From positions 62,001 through 126,000 of the forward strand of contig JABBOH010000003.1 in NCBI GenBank assembly GCA_019351895.1: 64,000 nt of DNA, read 5' to 3'. Under the pieces are notes generated by a model. It searched no databases, was not told the DNA's origin, and saw nothing but the letters and a program-made list of their open reading frames with translations. Made by a program: the position numbers and the translations under genes. This stretch comes from Pseudomonadota bacterium (GTDB lineage Bacteria; Pseudomonadota; Alphaproteobacteria; Acetobacterales; Acetobacteraceae). Positions 7,752-15,296 of the stretch are shown here, piece by piece. The stretch's first letter is position 1, and every line of letters begins with the position of its first letter.

Positions 7752-8825
7752 ATGACCACTCTTTTCGACCCGATCCGTGTAGGCGACCTCGACCTGCCCA
7801 ACCGCGTCTTCATGGCGCCCCTCACCCGCGCCCGCGCGACCGACGACCGCGTTCCGACCCAGATCATGCGGGACTATTACGTCCAGCGGGCTTCCGCTGG
7901 CCTGATCCTCACCGAGGCGACCAACATTAGCGCCGATAGCGTCGGCTACCAGCGCACGCCGGGCATCTGGTCGCAAGCCCAGGTTGCGGGCTGGCGTATG
8001 ATCACCGACGCCGTGCATGAGGCTGGGGGCCGCATCTTCATGCAGCTCTGGCATTGCGGCCGTATCTCCGATCCGTCGCTGCTCGGCGGGGAGGCGCCGG
8101 TGGCACCGAGCGCCATCGCGGCCGACGGCCATGTGAGCCTGCTGCGGCCGGAGCGGCCGTACCCGGTGCCACGCGCCCTGCGGCTGGAGGAGATCCCCGG
8201 CATCGTCGAGGACTATCGTCGGGCGTCCGAGAATGCTCTCGCCGCAGGGTTCGACGGCGTCGAGTTGCATGGAGCGAACGGCTATCTGCTCGACCAGTTC
8301 CTGCAGGACAGCACAAACAGGCGCACCGACGTCTATGGCGGCCCGATCGAGAACCGCGCCCGTCTGATGCTCGAGGCCGTCGACGCCGCTATCTCGGTCT
8401 GGGGCGCGGAGCGCGTCGGGCTGCATCTCGCTCCGCGCGCCGATGCTCATACGATGGGCGATTCAGACCCGCTGGCGACCTTTTCCTATGTCGCGCGCGA
8501 GGCGCGCAAACGGAACCTCGCCTTCCTCTTCGCCCGTGAGCATCACGCAGGCGATTCCCTGGGGGCGGCGCTGAAGCGGGAATTCGGCGGTGTCTACATC
8601 GCCAACGAGAAGTTCACGCTGGAGCAGTCCGAGGCGGCTTTGGCCGAGGGATGGGCCGACGCGATCGCCTTCGGGGTGAAGTTCATCGCGAACCCGGACC
8701 TGCCGGCGCGGCTCAAGAGCGGCGCGCCTCTGAACGACCTCGACCGCGACACGATGTACGGCGGCGGCGTGAAGGGCTATAGCGACTATCCGGCGCTCAC
8801 CGAGAGGGCGGCCGCCGCCGACTGA
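7752..8825 (+). CDS. Alkene reductase / NADH:flavin oxidoreductase, Old Yellow Enzyme family
   Basis: FMN-dependent ene-reductase of the NemA/OYE type, 357 residues from this start, forming one TIM barrel. The N-terminus FDPIRVGDLDLPNRVFMAPLTR and the segment DGVELHGANGYLLDQFLQD carry family signatures; the latter holds the His/Asn pair that binds the substrate carbonyl or nitro group. TDVYGGPIENR follows as expected. The ATG at 7752 has AAGGA 10 nt upstream; an ATG at 7743 is too close to it. It is divergent from the ArsR gene and probably induced by electrophiles or nitro compounds. Its 3-prime end overlaps the convergent TPR-glycosyltransferase gene by 40 nt. Confidence 0.88.
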   Translation: MTTLFDPIRVGDLDLPNRVFMAPLTRARATDDRVPTQIMRDYYVQRASAGLILTEATNISADSVGYQRTPGIWSQAQVAGWRMITDAVHEAGGRIFMQLWHCGRISDPSLLGGEAPVAPSAIAADGHVSLLRPERPYPVPRALRLEEIPGIVEDYRRASENALAAGFDGVELHGANGYLLDQFLQDSTNRRTDVYGGPIENRARLMLEAVDAAISVWGAERVGLHLAPRADAHTMGDSDPLATFSYVAREARKRNLAFLFAREHHAGDSLGAALKREFGGVYIANEKFTLEQSEAALAEGWADAIAFGVKFIANPDLPARLKSGAPLNDLDRDTMYGGGVKGYSDYPALTERAAAAD

Positions 8826-11800
8826 CCGGCCGCGGCCCCGGCGCCCACGACACCCGTGCAGCGGCTGCGCGGGTGTCGGTCCCGCAGGTCCACTAGGTCC
8901 TCGGCCATGCCATCCACCACCGATGACCAATCAAGCCCCGGGGCACATTGCCGGTATAGGCGCATGCTCGGATACCAGGGTGTGTCGCGACGCTCCAGCA
9001 GCCACGGGAAATGGGGCGCATAGGGGATCATCGCCCAGCTGCGAAGTCCGAGCGCCCCCGCGAGATGCAGCGGCGCGGTGCAGGAGCTGATCATCAGGTC
9101 GAGGGTCGCCATGATCGCCGCCGTATCGGCGAGATCATTGATTTCGTCCCCAAGATCGATGACATGCGGCGGCAGGGGCGTGGATGCCGCATCCGTCCTG
9201 CCCGGGCCCATCTGCAGCGCGACGAAGGTGATGCCGGGAATGTCGAACAGCGGCGCCACGCTTCGTAGGCGGGGCGAGCGAAACCGGTCTCGCTTAGTCG
9301 CCGGATTGCCCGCCCAGACGATGCCCACGCGCAAGCCATCGCCGCCGATCCGGTTGGCCCATCCCGCTGCGACCATGGGTTCGGCGGAAAGATATGGGAC
9401 GGCCGCAGGGATGCTCTCCAGACGCGTGCCGAAGGCCCTTGGCAGACTCAGTAGCGGGCAATGGAAATCAAAGCTTTGCGCGGCGATCTCGTCGGCGCCG
9501 ATGAGCGTGATGTCCGCAATGCGCCCGAGGAGTTGCCGTGTCAGCGGATTGGCAGCCACGATCACCCGTCGCGCTCGGCGTGTCAACAGCGGCAGGTAGC
9601 GAGCGAACTGAATGATGTCGCCCAGCCCCTGCTCCGTGTAGACCAGGATCGTCTTGTCGCGGATCTCCTCGCCGGCCCATTGCGGCTGTAGGAAGGCCCG
9701 CCGCACCACCGTGCCCTCCGAAAAATCGGGCAAATCCCAGCGCCATTCGTATTCCTCCCAGCCCCGCGCCATGTCGCCACGCAGCAGCAGGATATGGGCA
9801 AGGTGGAAATGATAGACCGGCGAGAGGGGACTCAATGCAATCGCCGCCTCCGCGGCTTCCTGCGCCGCCGCAAGCTCGTTGAGCGCCTTGCAGGCATGGC
9901 TGAGGTTGAACTGGGCATTCGGCAGATAGGGATCGAGCGCGATCGCCTGCCGGCAAAGGGACGCCGCCTCCGCCGCCTCGCCCACCTCCAGCATGACCCC
10001 TCCAAGGGTCGCGGCGATGGCGGCGCCCCGCGGCGCCCGCGCCATGGCCTCATGACCGGCGAGGAGCGCCGCCTCATGCTCGCCGAGCCCGACGAGCGCG
10101 ACCGCCAGATTTGCGTGCGCAATGGCCGAGTGCGGACGGAGCGCGATGGCGCTGCGCGTCACCGCGACGGCCTCGTTCAGCTCCCGCCGCTCCAGCAAGG
10201 CGGCACCCAGATTGATCAGCACGTCGGCGTTCCCGGGCTCGAGCTCGCGGGCCGTATGGTAGGCGACGAAAGCCTCGTCCAGACGGCCGAGATCCTGTAG
10301 CACCTTCCCCAGATTGCCGTGCGCCATCGCGCTGTCGGGCCGCATGGCGAGCGCCTGCCGATAGGCTGCCTCCGCCTCCTCCAGCCGCCCCATCGCCATC
10401 ATGGCCGTGCCGAGATTGATGATGGCCTCAGCCATGTCCGGCTGCTGCGTCAAGGCGTCGCGAAAGGCTTCGGCAGCCTCCGCCGGTCGCTCGCGCGCCA
10501 TGCAGACCAGACCGAGGTTGAAGTGCACGGAGGCAGGGGCACCCGTGGCACCGACCGCGACCCGGTAGAGCGTCTCGGCCTCCTCCAGCCGACCCGCCTG
10601 ATGGTGCTGCACCGCCTCGCCGAAAGGCAAGACCCAGGCGCGTTCCTTGGCCAAAGCGGGGGCGTGGGGCGGGTGCTCCACCACTGGCCGTGGGGCGTCC
10701 GAGGAATGCGCAGCCGCGACGACCCGCAGGATCGTCGCTTCGTAGGCGGCGGTGAAGCCTGCGATATCGCCGATCGTGCTCTGCCACGCCGCCGTCGTGA
10801 ACAGCGCCTTGTAGGAGGCATGGGCCGCAGGGTCGGTGGCAAGGCGCACCGCCGTCTCGACGTAGCGCGGGAGGCTGGTCGTGATACCCGCCGTCGCGCC
10901 CACCATCCGCAGCAGGCTCGCCGCCATGCGAGAGGCAAAAGCCGCCCCGCACAGCGTGAGAATGGGAAGCTCCATGCGGATCGCATCGCTCGCGACCGTG
11001 CCCGCATTGTAGGGGAAGGTGTCGAGGAACAGGTCAGCGACCGCGAGGCGGCTGAGATAGAGGTCGGGATCGGCGCGTTCAGAGATGATGAGGCGATCGG
11101 CGTCGATGCCCGCGCGTGCCGCGGAGGCCTTGAGATTCGCCTCCGAATATGGATTGTCGGCCGCCAGCCAGAGCACGGCACCCTCCGCCTCGCGCAGGAT
11201 CGACATCCATGCGCCGAAGACCGCTTCCGTGATCTTGTAGTGGCGCGAGAAGCAGCAGAAGACGAACCGATCCTCCGGCAGGCCAAGTTCCGCGCGCGAC
11301 AGCCGGCGGCCGATGGTCCGCTTGCTATCGTTGACCTGATAGAGCCGCGCGATAGGAAGCGGTTGCGGCAGATATGCGCTTTCATGTTCGGGCGGCACGA
11401 CCATCGTGTCACAGAACAGATAGTCGAGTTCCGGCAGCGGCAAAGGGCCGATGAAGCCGAGATAGCTCGCCTGGATGGGTGCCGGCTTCCACCGTAGCAC
11501 CGCGAGCCGGCTTCCCTCGGTCAGACCGTTGAGATCGACGAGAACATCGATCTCATCTCCACGGATCATCAGCGCAGCGTCCGCGTCGGACATCAGGCGA
11601 ATGACGCGATGATGATCAAAAGCGGTCACGACGCGCTGCCGCAGCTGAGAGCCGTCGTCCTTGCTCGCGCAATAGCCGAAGACCTCGAAGCGGCTGCGGT
11701 CGTGCCGCTCGAACAGCTCGGTAATGAGATAGCTCATCGCGTGGCTGCAGAAATCCGACGACATATAGCCGATGCGGATGCGCTCATGGCCATAGGGTTG

Positions 11801-12619
11801 TGCGGGGGCCAGCCGGCGCGGCGCCGGCTCCGTCTTGCGCGCGACCCAACTGGCTGCGGCCTCGCTCTGCAGGTGGATGTCGTCGCTGAGCGCGAGTACC
11901 CCGAGTGGCCCCGAATGTCGCAGCAGTGCCTTGGGGGGCAGGCTTGGCACCGCATCCGGAATCGCGGGCCAAAGACAGGACTTCTGCCGGATATGCACCC
12001 AGTGGTGGATCACGTCGTGCTGGCCGGGATCTATCAACAGAACCCGGTGCAGCGCCCTCTCTGCCTCGCCGAAGCGCCCCAGCTTCTCGAGCAGGCGGCC
12101 CTCCTGAATGCCAAGCGCCACCCTCACGTCATCCGGCTGGATGCCGCTCCGCCATGCGGTCAGTGCATCGTCGGTGCGGCCATCCGCTTCCAGCAGAAGA
12201 CCGAGATTGATGCTAGCCGCGTGCAGGTCAGGGCGTAGTGCGATGACATTGCGGTACGCAGTGACCGCATTGGCGGCATCCCCTGTCCGCGCGAGCGTGA
12301 CACCCATGTTGAACCAGGCGACGCCGAGCAACAGAGAGGTGGGATTAGCCTCGATCCATCCGCCATAGAGCGCGACTTCCGCGGCTGCGTGACGGCCGGG
12401 TTGCTCGCGTTCGATCGCTGCAAGAATGAGGTCGAAGGGTATGCCGGCGAGGCGCAGGCGCACCGCCGCGCGTTGCTCGACGGTGTCCGCCTTGAGTCCA
12501 TCTTGCGCAAGAAAACGATCTAGCCAAGCGTCATGATCGGCGACTGAGGAAAATTCGGGAAGCGGCGTGGGACTATCGAGAGCATCCGGTTGACCCTGCA
12601 GTAATCCCATCGGCATCAA
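8786..12619 (-). CDS. TPR protein fusing an OGT-like (GT41/SPINDLY) domain and a C-terminal GT9-like glycosyltransferase domain
   Basis: A very large cytoplasmic-looking protein (1277 residues, no signal peptide). In order: short TPR block (about 95-205), GT41 O-GlcNAc transferase-like catalytic region (about 280-630), a second block of about eight TPRs (665-960), and a GT-B domain like ADP-heptose/GT9 transferases (about 985-1225). GT41 features are RIGYMSSDFCSHAMSYL (283-299), PIQASYLGF (381-389), YKITE (461-465), DTFPYNAGTVASDA (533-546) and the LTLCG...SR segment (555-564). The C-terminal part has TEQGLGDIIQFARYLP and VGIVWAGNP. GT41 enzymes add sugars to Ser/Thr or Asn of proteins. Next upstream on the strand is a Ser/Thr-rich repeat protein, a plausible substrate. 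The reading frame is continuous, so the fusion is real here. Confidence 0.85.
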   Translation of the reverse strand: MMPMGLLQGQPDALDSPTPLPEFSSVADHDAWLDRFLAQDGLKADTVEQRAAVRLRLAGIPFDLILAAIEREQPGRHAAAEVALYGGWIEANPTSLLLGVAWFNMGVTLARTGDAANAVTAYRNVIALRPDLHAASINLGLLLEADGRTDDALTAWRSGIQPDDVRVALGIQEGRLLEKLGRFGEAERALHRVLLIDPGQHDVIHHWVHIRQKSCLWPAIPDAVPSLPPKALLRHSGPLGVLALSDDIHLQSEAAASWVARKTEPAPRRLAPAQPYGHERIRIGYMSSDFCSHAMSYLITELFERHDRSRFEVFGYCASKDDGSQLRQRVVTAFDHHRVIRLMSDADAALMIRGDEIDVLVDLNGLTEGSRLAVLRWKPAPIQASYLGFIGPLPLPELDYLFCDTMVVPPEHESAYLPQPLPIARLYQVNDSKRTIGRRLSRAELGLPEDRFVFCCFSRHYKITEAVFGAWMSILREAEGAVLWLAADNPYSEANLKASAARAGIDADRLIISERADPDLYLSRLAVADLFLDTFPYNAGTVASDAIRMELPILTLCGAAFASRMAASLLRMVGATAGITTSLPRYVETAVRLATDPAAHASYKALFTTAAWQSTIGDIAGFTAAYEATILRVVAAAHSSDAPRPVVEHPPHAPALAKERAWVLPFGEAVQHHQAGRLEEAETLYRVAVGATGAPASVHFNLGLVCMARERPAEAAEAFRDALTQQPDMAEAIINLGTAMMAMGRLEEAEAAYRQALAMRPDSAMAHGNLGKVLQDLGRLDEAFVAYHTARELEPGNADVLINLGAALLERRELNEAVAVTRSAIALRPHSAIAHANLAVALVGLGEHEAALLAGHEAMARAPRGAAIAATLGGVMLEVGEAAEAASLCRQAIALDPYLPNAQFNLSHACKALNELAAAQEAAEAAIALSPLSPVYHFHLAHILLLRGDMARGWEEYEWRWDLPDFSEGTVVRRAFLQPQWAGEEIRDKTILVYTEQGLGDIIQFARYLPLLTRRARRVIVAANPLTRQLLGRIADITLIGADEIAAQSFDFHCPLLSLPRAFGTRLESIPAAVPYLSAEPMVAAGWANRIGGDGLRVGIVWAGNPATKRDRFRSPRLRSVAPLFDIPGITFVALQMGPGRTDAASTPLPPHVIDLGDEINDLADTAAIMATLDLMISSCTAPLHLAGALGLRSWAMIPYAPHFPWLLERRDTPWYPSMRLYRQCAPGLDWSSVVDGMAEDLVDLRDRHPRSRCTGVVGAGAAAGQSAAAALSVSAG

Positions 12620-12760
12620 CCTCCAAGATAAGACAACCTTGGACGATCGTGACCTCGGGTGAGGCCAGTACTGCCCAGCACCTCAGCTTAAACGTTGGGA
12701 TCCAAATTTTTCGTAAGCGACGGTCTCGCGGGAACCGGTCGCAGGATGGGCGGCAGTCAG

Positions 12761-12801
12761 GCCTGAAAGCGGATGGCCAATGAGGCCGTCCGCTTTCAGG
12801 C
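12761..12801. terminator. Strong hairpin after the octapeptide-repeat gene
   Basis: GCCTGAAAGCGGA (12761-12773) and TCCGCTTTCAGGC (12789-12801) pair perfectly; the stem extends inward through GGCC/GGCC with one G-T pair, giving about 18 bp around a 5-nt loop. It begins 7 nt past the stop of the minus-strand repeat gene. The T-run is missing, but position and stability make a transcript end or stabiliser likely. Confidence 0.65.
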
Positions 12802-12807
12802 GTTTAG

Positions 12808-14091
12808 CTAGAGCAGGTTCCGCTGGCTCGCGCTCATGGCGTTGAGCTCGGTTGCCGTGAACTGCGGGATCTGCGTTGCCGTGAAGTATCCCATCTGCAC
12901 CGTTGTCAGATGCTGGATTTGCAGCGTCGTTAGCGCCGGGATCTGCGCCGAGGTCAGAGCCTGGATCTCTACGGAGCTTAGGGCCGTGATGTCCTGCGTC
13001 GTGAAGGCCTGCAACTGGCTGATCGTGAGCGCCGTGAGGTCCTGGGTCGTGAGCGCGGCGACGGTTGCCGTCGTCAGCCCCGCGATCGCGCCCGTCGAGA
13101 GGTAGGTGAACTGCGCCGATTGAAGTCCGAGCATCGCAGTGCCAATGGCCGTGACCTTTGTTCCGCTCAAGGCACCGATGGCCTCGCTGTTCAAGGCGCC
13201 AACTTGACTGGAGGACAGCGCCGCCACCGCGGTCGTCGTCAGCGCCGCAGCCTGCGCCGAAGTCAACTGCGTCAGCTCGCTCGTCGTCAGCGCCGTGACC
13301 TCGGCTGTGGTGAGGCCCGCAAGGGCCGCCGTGCTGAGCCCGCTGAAATTCGCGGTCGCCAGCGCCGAGATCGAGTTTCCAAGGACGCTCACCTGCGACG
13401 AACTCAACGCGCCCAGCTGGCTCGCGGTGAGAAGGGTGAGCTGCGCCGTCGTCAGCGCCGCTGCCTGCGCCGAGGTGAGACCCTTGATCGCCGCCGTCGT
13501 CAGTGCGCTCAGATGCGCCGTCGCCAGCGCCGAGACGTTCGCGCCCAAGCCCGCCACCTGCGACGAACTCAGCGCCGCCAGCGCCGAGGTCCCCAACGCC
13601 GCGATCGAACCCGTCGACAGCGCCGCCATCTCCCCGCTCGTCAGGCCCTTGATCTGCACGCTCGACAGCGACGCGGCCTGCGCCGTCGTCAGCGCCGACA
13701 CCTCCGCCGTCGTCAAACCCGCGAGCTGCGCCGTGCCGAGACCCGCCAGCGCCGCCGTTCCGATCGCCGTGATGTTCGCCCCGAGCCCGTCAAGCGCCGC
13801 CGTCCGCAGACCGCCCAGCTGCGCAGAGCCGAGGGCCGCGACCTCGGCCGTCGTCAAAGCCGATGCCTCCGCTGAGGTTAGGCCTTTCATCGCAGCCGAG
13901 GTGATCGCGGTCAGGCTGGCGGTCTGGAGTACGGCAGTATTAGCGGTGCCGAGCGCGTCCAGCTGCGCCGAGCTGAAAACAGCCATTTGCTGGCTGCTGA
14001 GTGCCGCGGCATTGGCGGTTACAAATCCCGCGATGGCACTCGTCGAAAGGCCTGCGATTTGTGTGGTGGTCAGGGTCGAAATGGAGCTCAT
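12808..14091 (-). CDS. Ala/Leu/Ser/Thr-rich octapeptide-repeat protein
   Basis: A 427-residue protein made almost wholly of about 50 octapeptide units of the form x-L-(T/S)-(T/S)-A-(Q/E)-(I/V/L)-x. It has no Cys, very few charges and two or more Ser/Thr per unit. Four units are one residue short (starting near residues 103, 182, 237 and 316), spaced 79, 55 and 79 residues, so there is a second-order period of about 134 residues. No signal peptide, membrane segment or RTX motif is visible, so the export route, if any, is unknown. Similar L-T-x-x-Q-(I/V) repeats occur in large bacterial surface proteins of unknown fold. It lies between two glycosyltransferase-type genes on the same strand, which suggests it may be glycosylated. 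Confidence 0.8.
   Translation of the reverse strand: MSSISTLTTTQIAGLSTSAIAGFVTANAAALSSQQMAVFSSAQLDALGTANTAVLQTASLTAITSAAMKGLTSAEASALTTAEVAALGSAQLGGLRTAALDGLGANITAIGTAALAGLGTAQLAGLTTAEVSALTTAQAASLSSVQIKGLTSGEMAALSTGSIAALGTSALAALSSSQVAGLGANVSALATAHLSALTTAAIKGLTSAQAAALTTAQLTLLTASQLGALSSSQVSVLGNSISALATANFSGLSTAALAGLTTAEVTALTTSELTQLTSAQAAALTTTAVAALSSSQVGALNSEAIGALSGTKVTAIGTAMLGLQSAQFTYLSTGAIAGLTTATVAALTTQDLTALTISQLQAFTTQDITALSSVEIQALTSAQIPALTTLQIQHLTTVQMGYFTATQIPQFTATELNAMSASQRNLL
12820..14085 (-). repeat. Degenerate 24-bp tandem coding repeats with a ~402-bp higher-order period
   Basis: Tandem 24-bp units coding for the octapeptides. Central units (about 13400-13850) are nearest to each other at DNA level, with recurring GCGCCGTCGTCAGCGCC-type strings, while the units at both ends are more diverged. 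Four 21-bp units break the rhythm in a regular order, giving a roughly 402-bp super-period. Repeats of this kind expand and contract by recombination. Confidence 0.75.
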
Positions 14092-14243
14092 GGGGCGTTC
14101 ATCCTGTTGGGACCATCGAATGAAGAGAGGGCTCCCTCACATTCGCGCGCCGTTCGAAATCCTTGCCCTAGATTTTAGTTTTTTCTGCTGTTCGACGAAT
14201 TTTCTTTGCAGAGGCGCGGGGTCTAGGTCTCGAAGTTGTTAGG

Positions 14244-15191
14244 TTACGCCGAGCTTTTTTGGATTGCTCCGACCGCATCCTGATCGACGAAAGGATCATG
14301 AAAGATGAACGGAAGCTCAAGAACACGAATTGTCGGACACTCAATTCGTTTCTGGTAAAGCCAGAAGCTGAAGACCCGCTCGGAAAAATACCCGAGCGCC
14401 CTCCCCGTGAGCGCCGCCTGCGACCGGCAATACGCCAGAACATCAAAGCAGAACCGAAGATACTCATCCAGGAGATCGCGCCGCATGATGTACATGTTAG
14501 CGAAGTGACATCGCTCGAGCCCGAGGAAAACGTAGCTCGGACGGCCGTCGAAGAAGCTGCTCTGCTGGATGCCGGCCGTCAGGACGTCCCACAACTCGGG
14601 ATCATGCGACTGCTTCCATTGCAGCTCGATGCTCTCGTTATTCGCCTTCGGCACAACGATGTCGTAGCTGCCGATCCAGCCGCCGACCTGTTGCACGCAA
14701 CCGGCATCCAGGGATGCTCGCATTGCGAGGTAAGTCGCGAAAGCGGCGGACCCCCGGCGCATTCCGGCGACATTGAAAGCCGCGAAATAGAGACGCATAG
14801 CCATCACATCCGGATATCGCACGGCCAGGTCCGCCGGCGGCAGCGGGTCTATAAAAAAGGGGCGGCGGTAATGCTCAAAGCCGATATAGTCCAGGGAAGT
14901 CGCCAGATTTCGCCAAACGAAAAACTGGTGCCGAAGCTCTCCATATAGATTGTCCGCGGCGATGTTGACCCCATCGAGATCGGACATGAAAGCACCGTCT
15001 GCCGGTGCCGGCAGATTCGACACAAGGGTCTGAAACAGCACGGTGTTGCAGGTGAACTGCGGCGGCAGATGATGGCATGAGAATATCTTGACCCGCATGC
15101 CATTCCCTTGCGCAAGCGAACGCGACCGGCCAATCCCATACGAGGCGACGTCAACGAGCGACCCCGTGGGATAATAAGCCCCGACACTCAT
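14244..15191 (-). CDS. DUF4422 domain protein, probable glycosyltransferase
   Basis: A 315-residue protein matching DUF4422, a family found in capsule, LPS and glycan synthesis loci. Family features are the N-terminal MRVKIFSCHH, LYGELRHQFFVWRN, YIGFEHYRRPFF, then GSYDIVVPK and FANMYIMRRDLLDEY, ending with LGYFSERVFSFWL. The ATG at 15191 has AAGGAG 9 nt upstream; an ATG at 15098 (MRVKIF) with AGGGA also fits and starts exactly at the conserved region. By eye the DNA is lower in GC than its neighbours, a hint of transfer. It is upstream of the repeat protein on the same strand and likely works on the same glycan. Confidence 0.78.
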   Translation of the reverse strand: MSVGAYYPTGSLVDVASYGIGRSRSLAQGNGMRVKIFSCHHLPPQFTCNTVLFQTLVSNLPAPADGAFMSDLDGVNIAADNLYGELRHQFFVWRNLATSLDYIGFEHYRRPFFIDPLPPADLAVRYPDVMAMRLYFAAFNVAGMRRGSAAFATYLAMRASLDAGCVQQVGGWIGSYDIVVPKANNESIELQWKQSHDPELWDVLTAGIQQSSFFDGRPSYVFLGLERCHFANMYIMRRDLLDEYLRFCFDVLAYCRSQAALTGRALGYFSERVFSFWLYQKRIECPTIRVLELPFIFHDPFVDQDAVGAIQKSSA

Positions 15192-15296
15192 ACGGCGACA
15201 CTCCTTGCCGCCGCATGAACGCCGGACGAGCGTCCTCAGGGCCGCCGCATCAAGCGCGCCCGTATCCCACAGCGCTCCCTGTCGCAGGATGCGCCG

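Noticed and set aside
7308-8450. 380-residue reading of the ArsR-type regulator
   Set aside because: The extra N-terminal residues lie antisense inside the ene-reductase gene. The ATG at 7619 with a good ribosome binding site gives a normal 103-residue ArsR protein.
8786-12619. Two separate genes joined by a sequencing error
   Set aside because: The frame is uninterrupted for 1277 codons, and the second TPR block bridges the two catalytic domains smoothly without a start site or ribosome binding site between them.
12820-14085. Possible CRISPR-like or non-coding satellite array
   Set aside because: The periodic units are 24 bp without unique spacers and keep one open frame with a conserved octapeptide, so this is a coding repeat.
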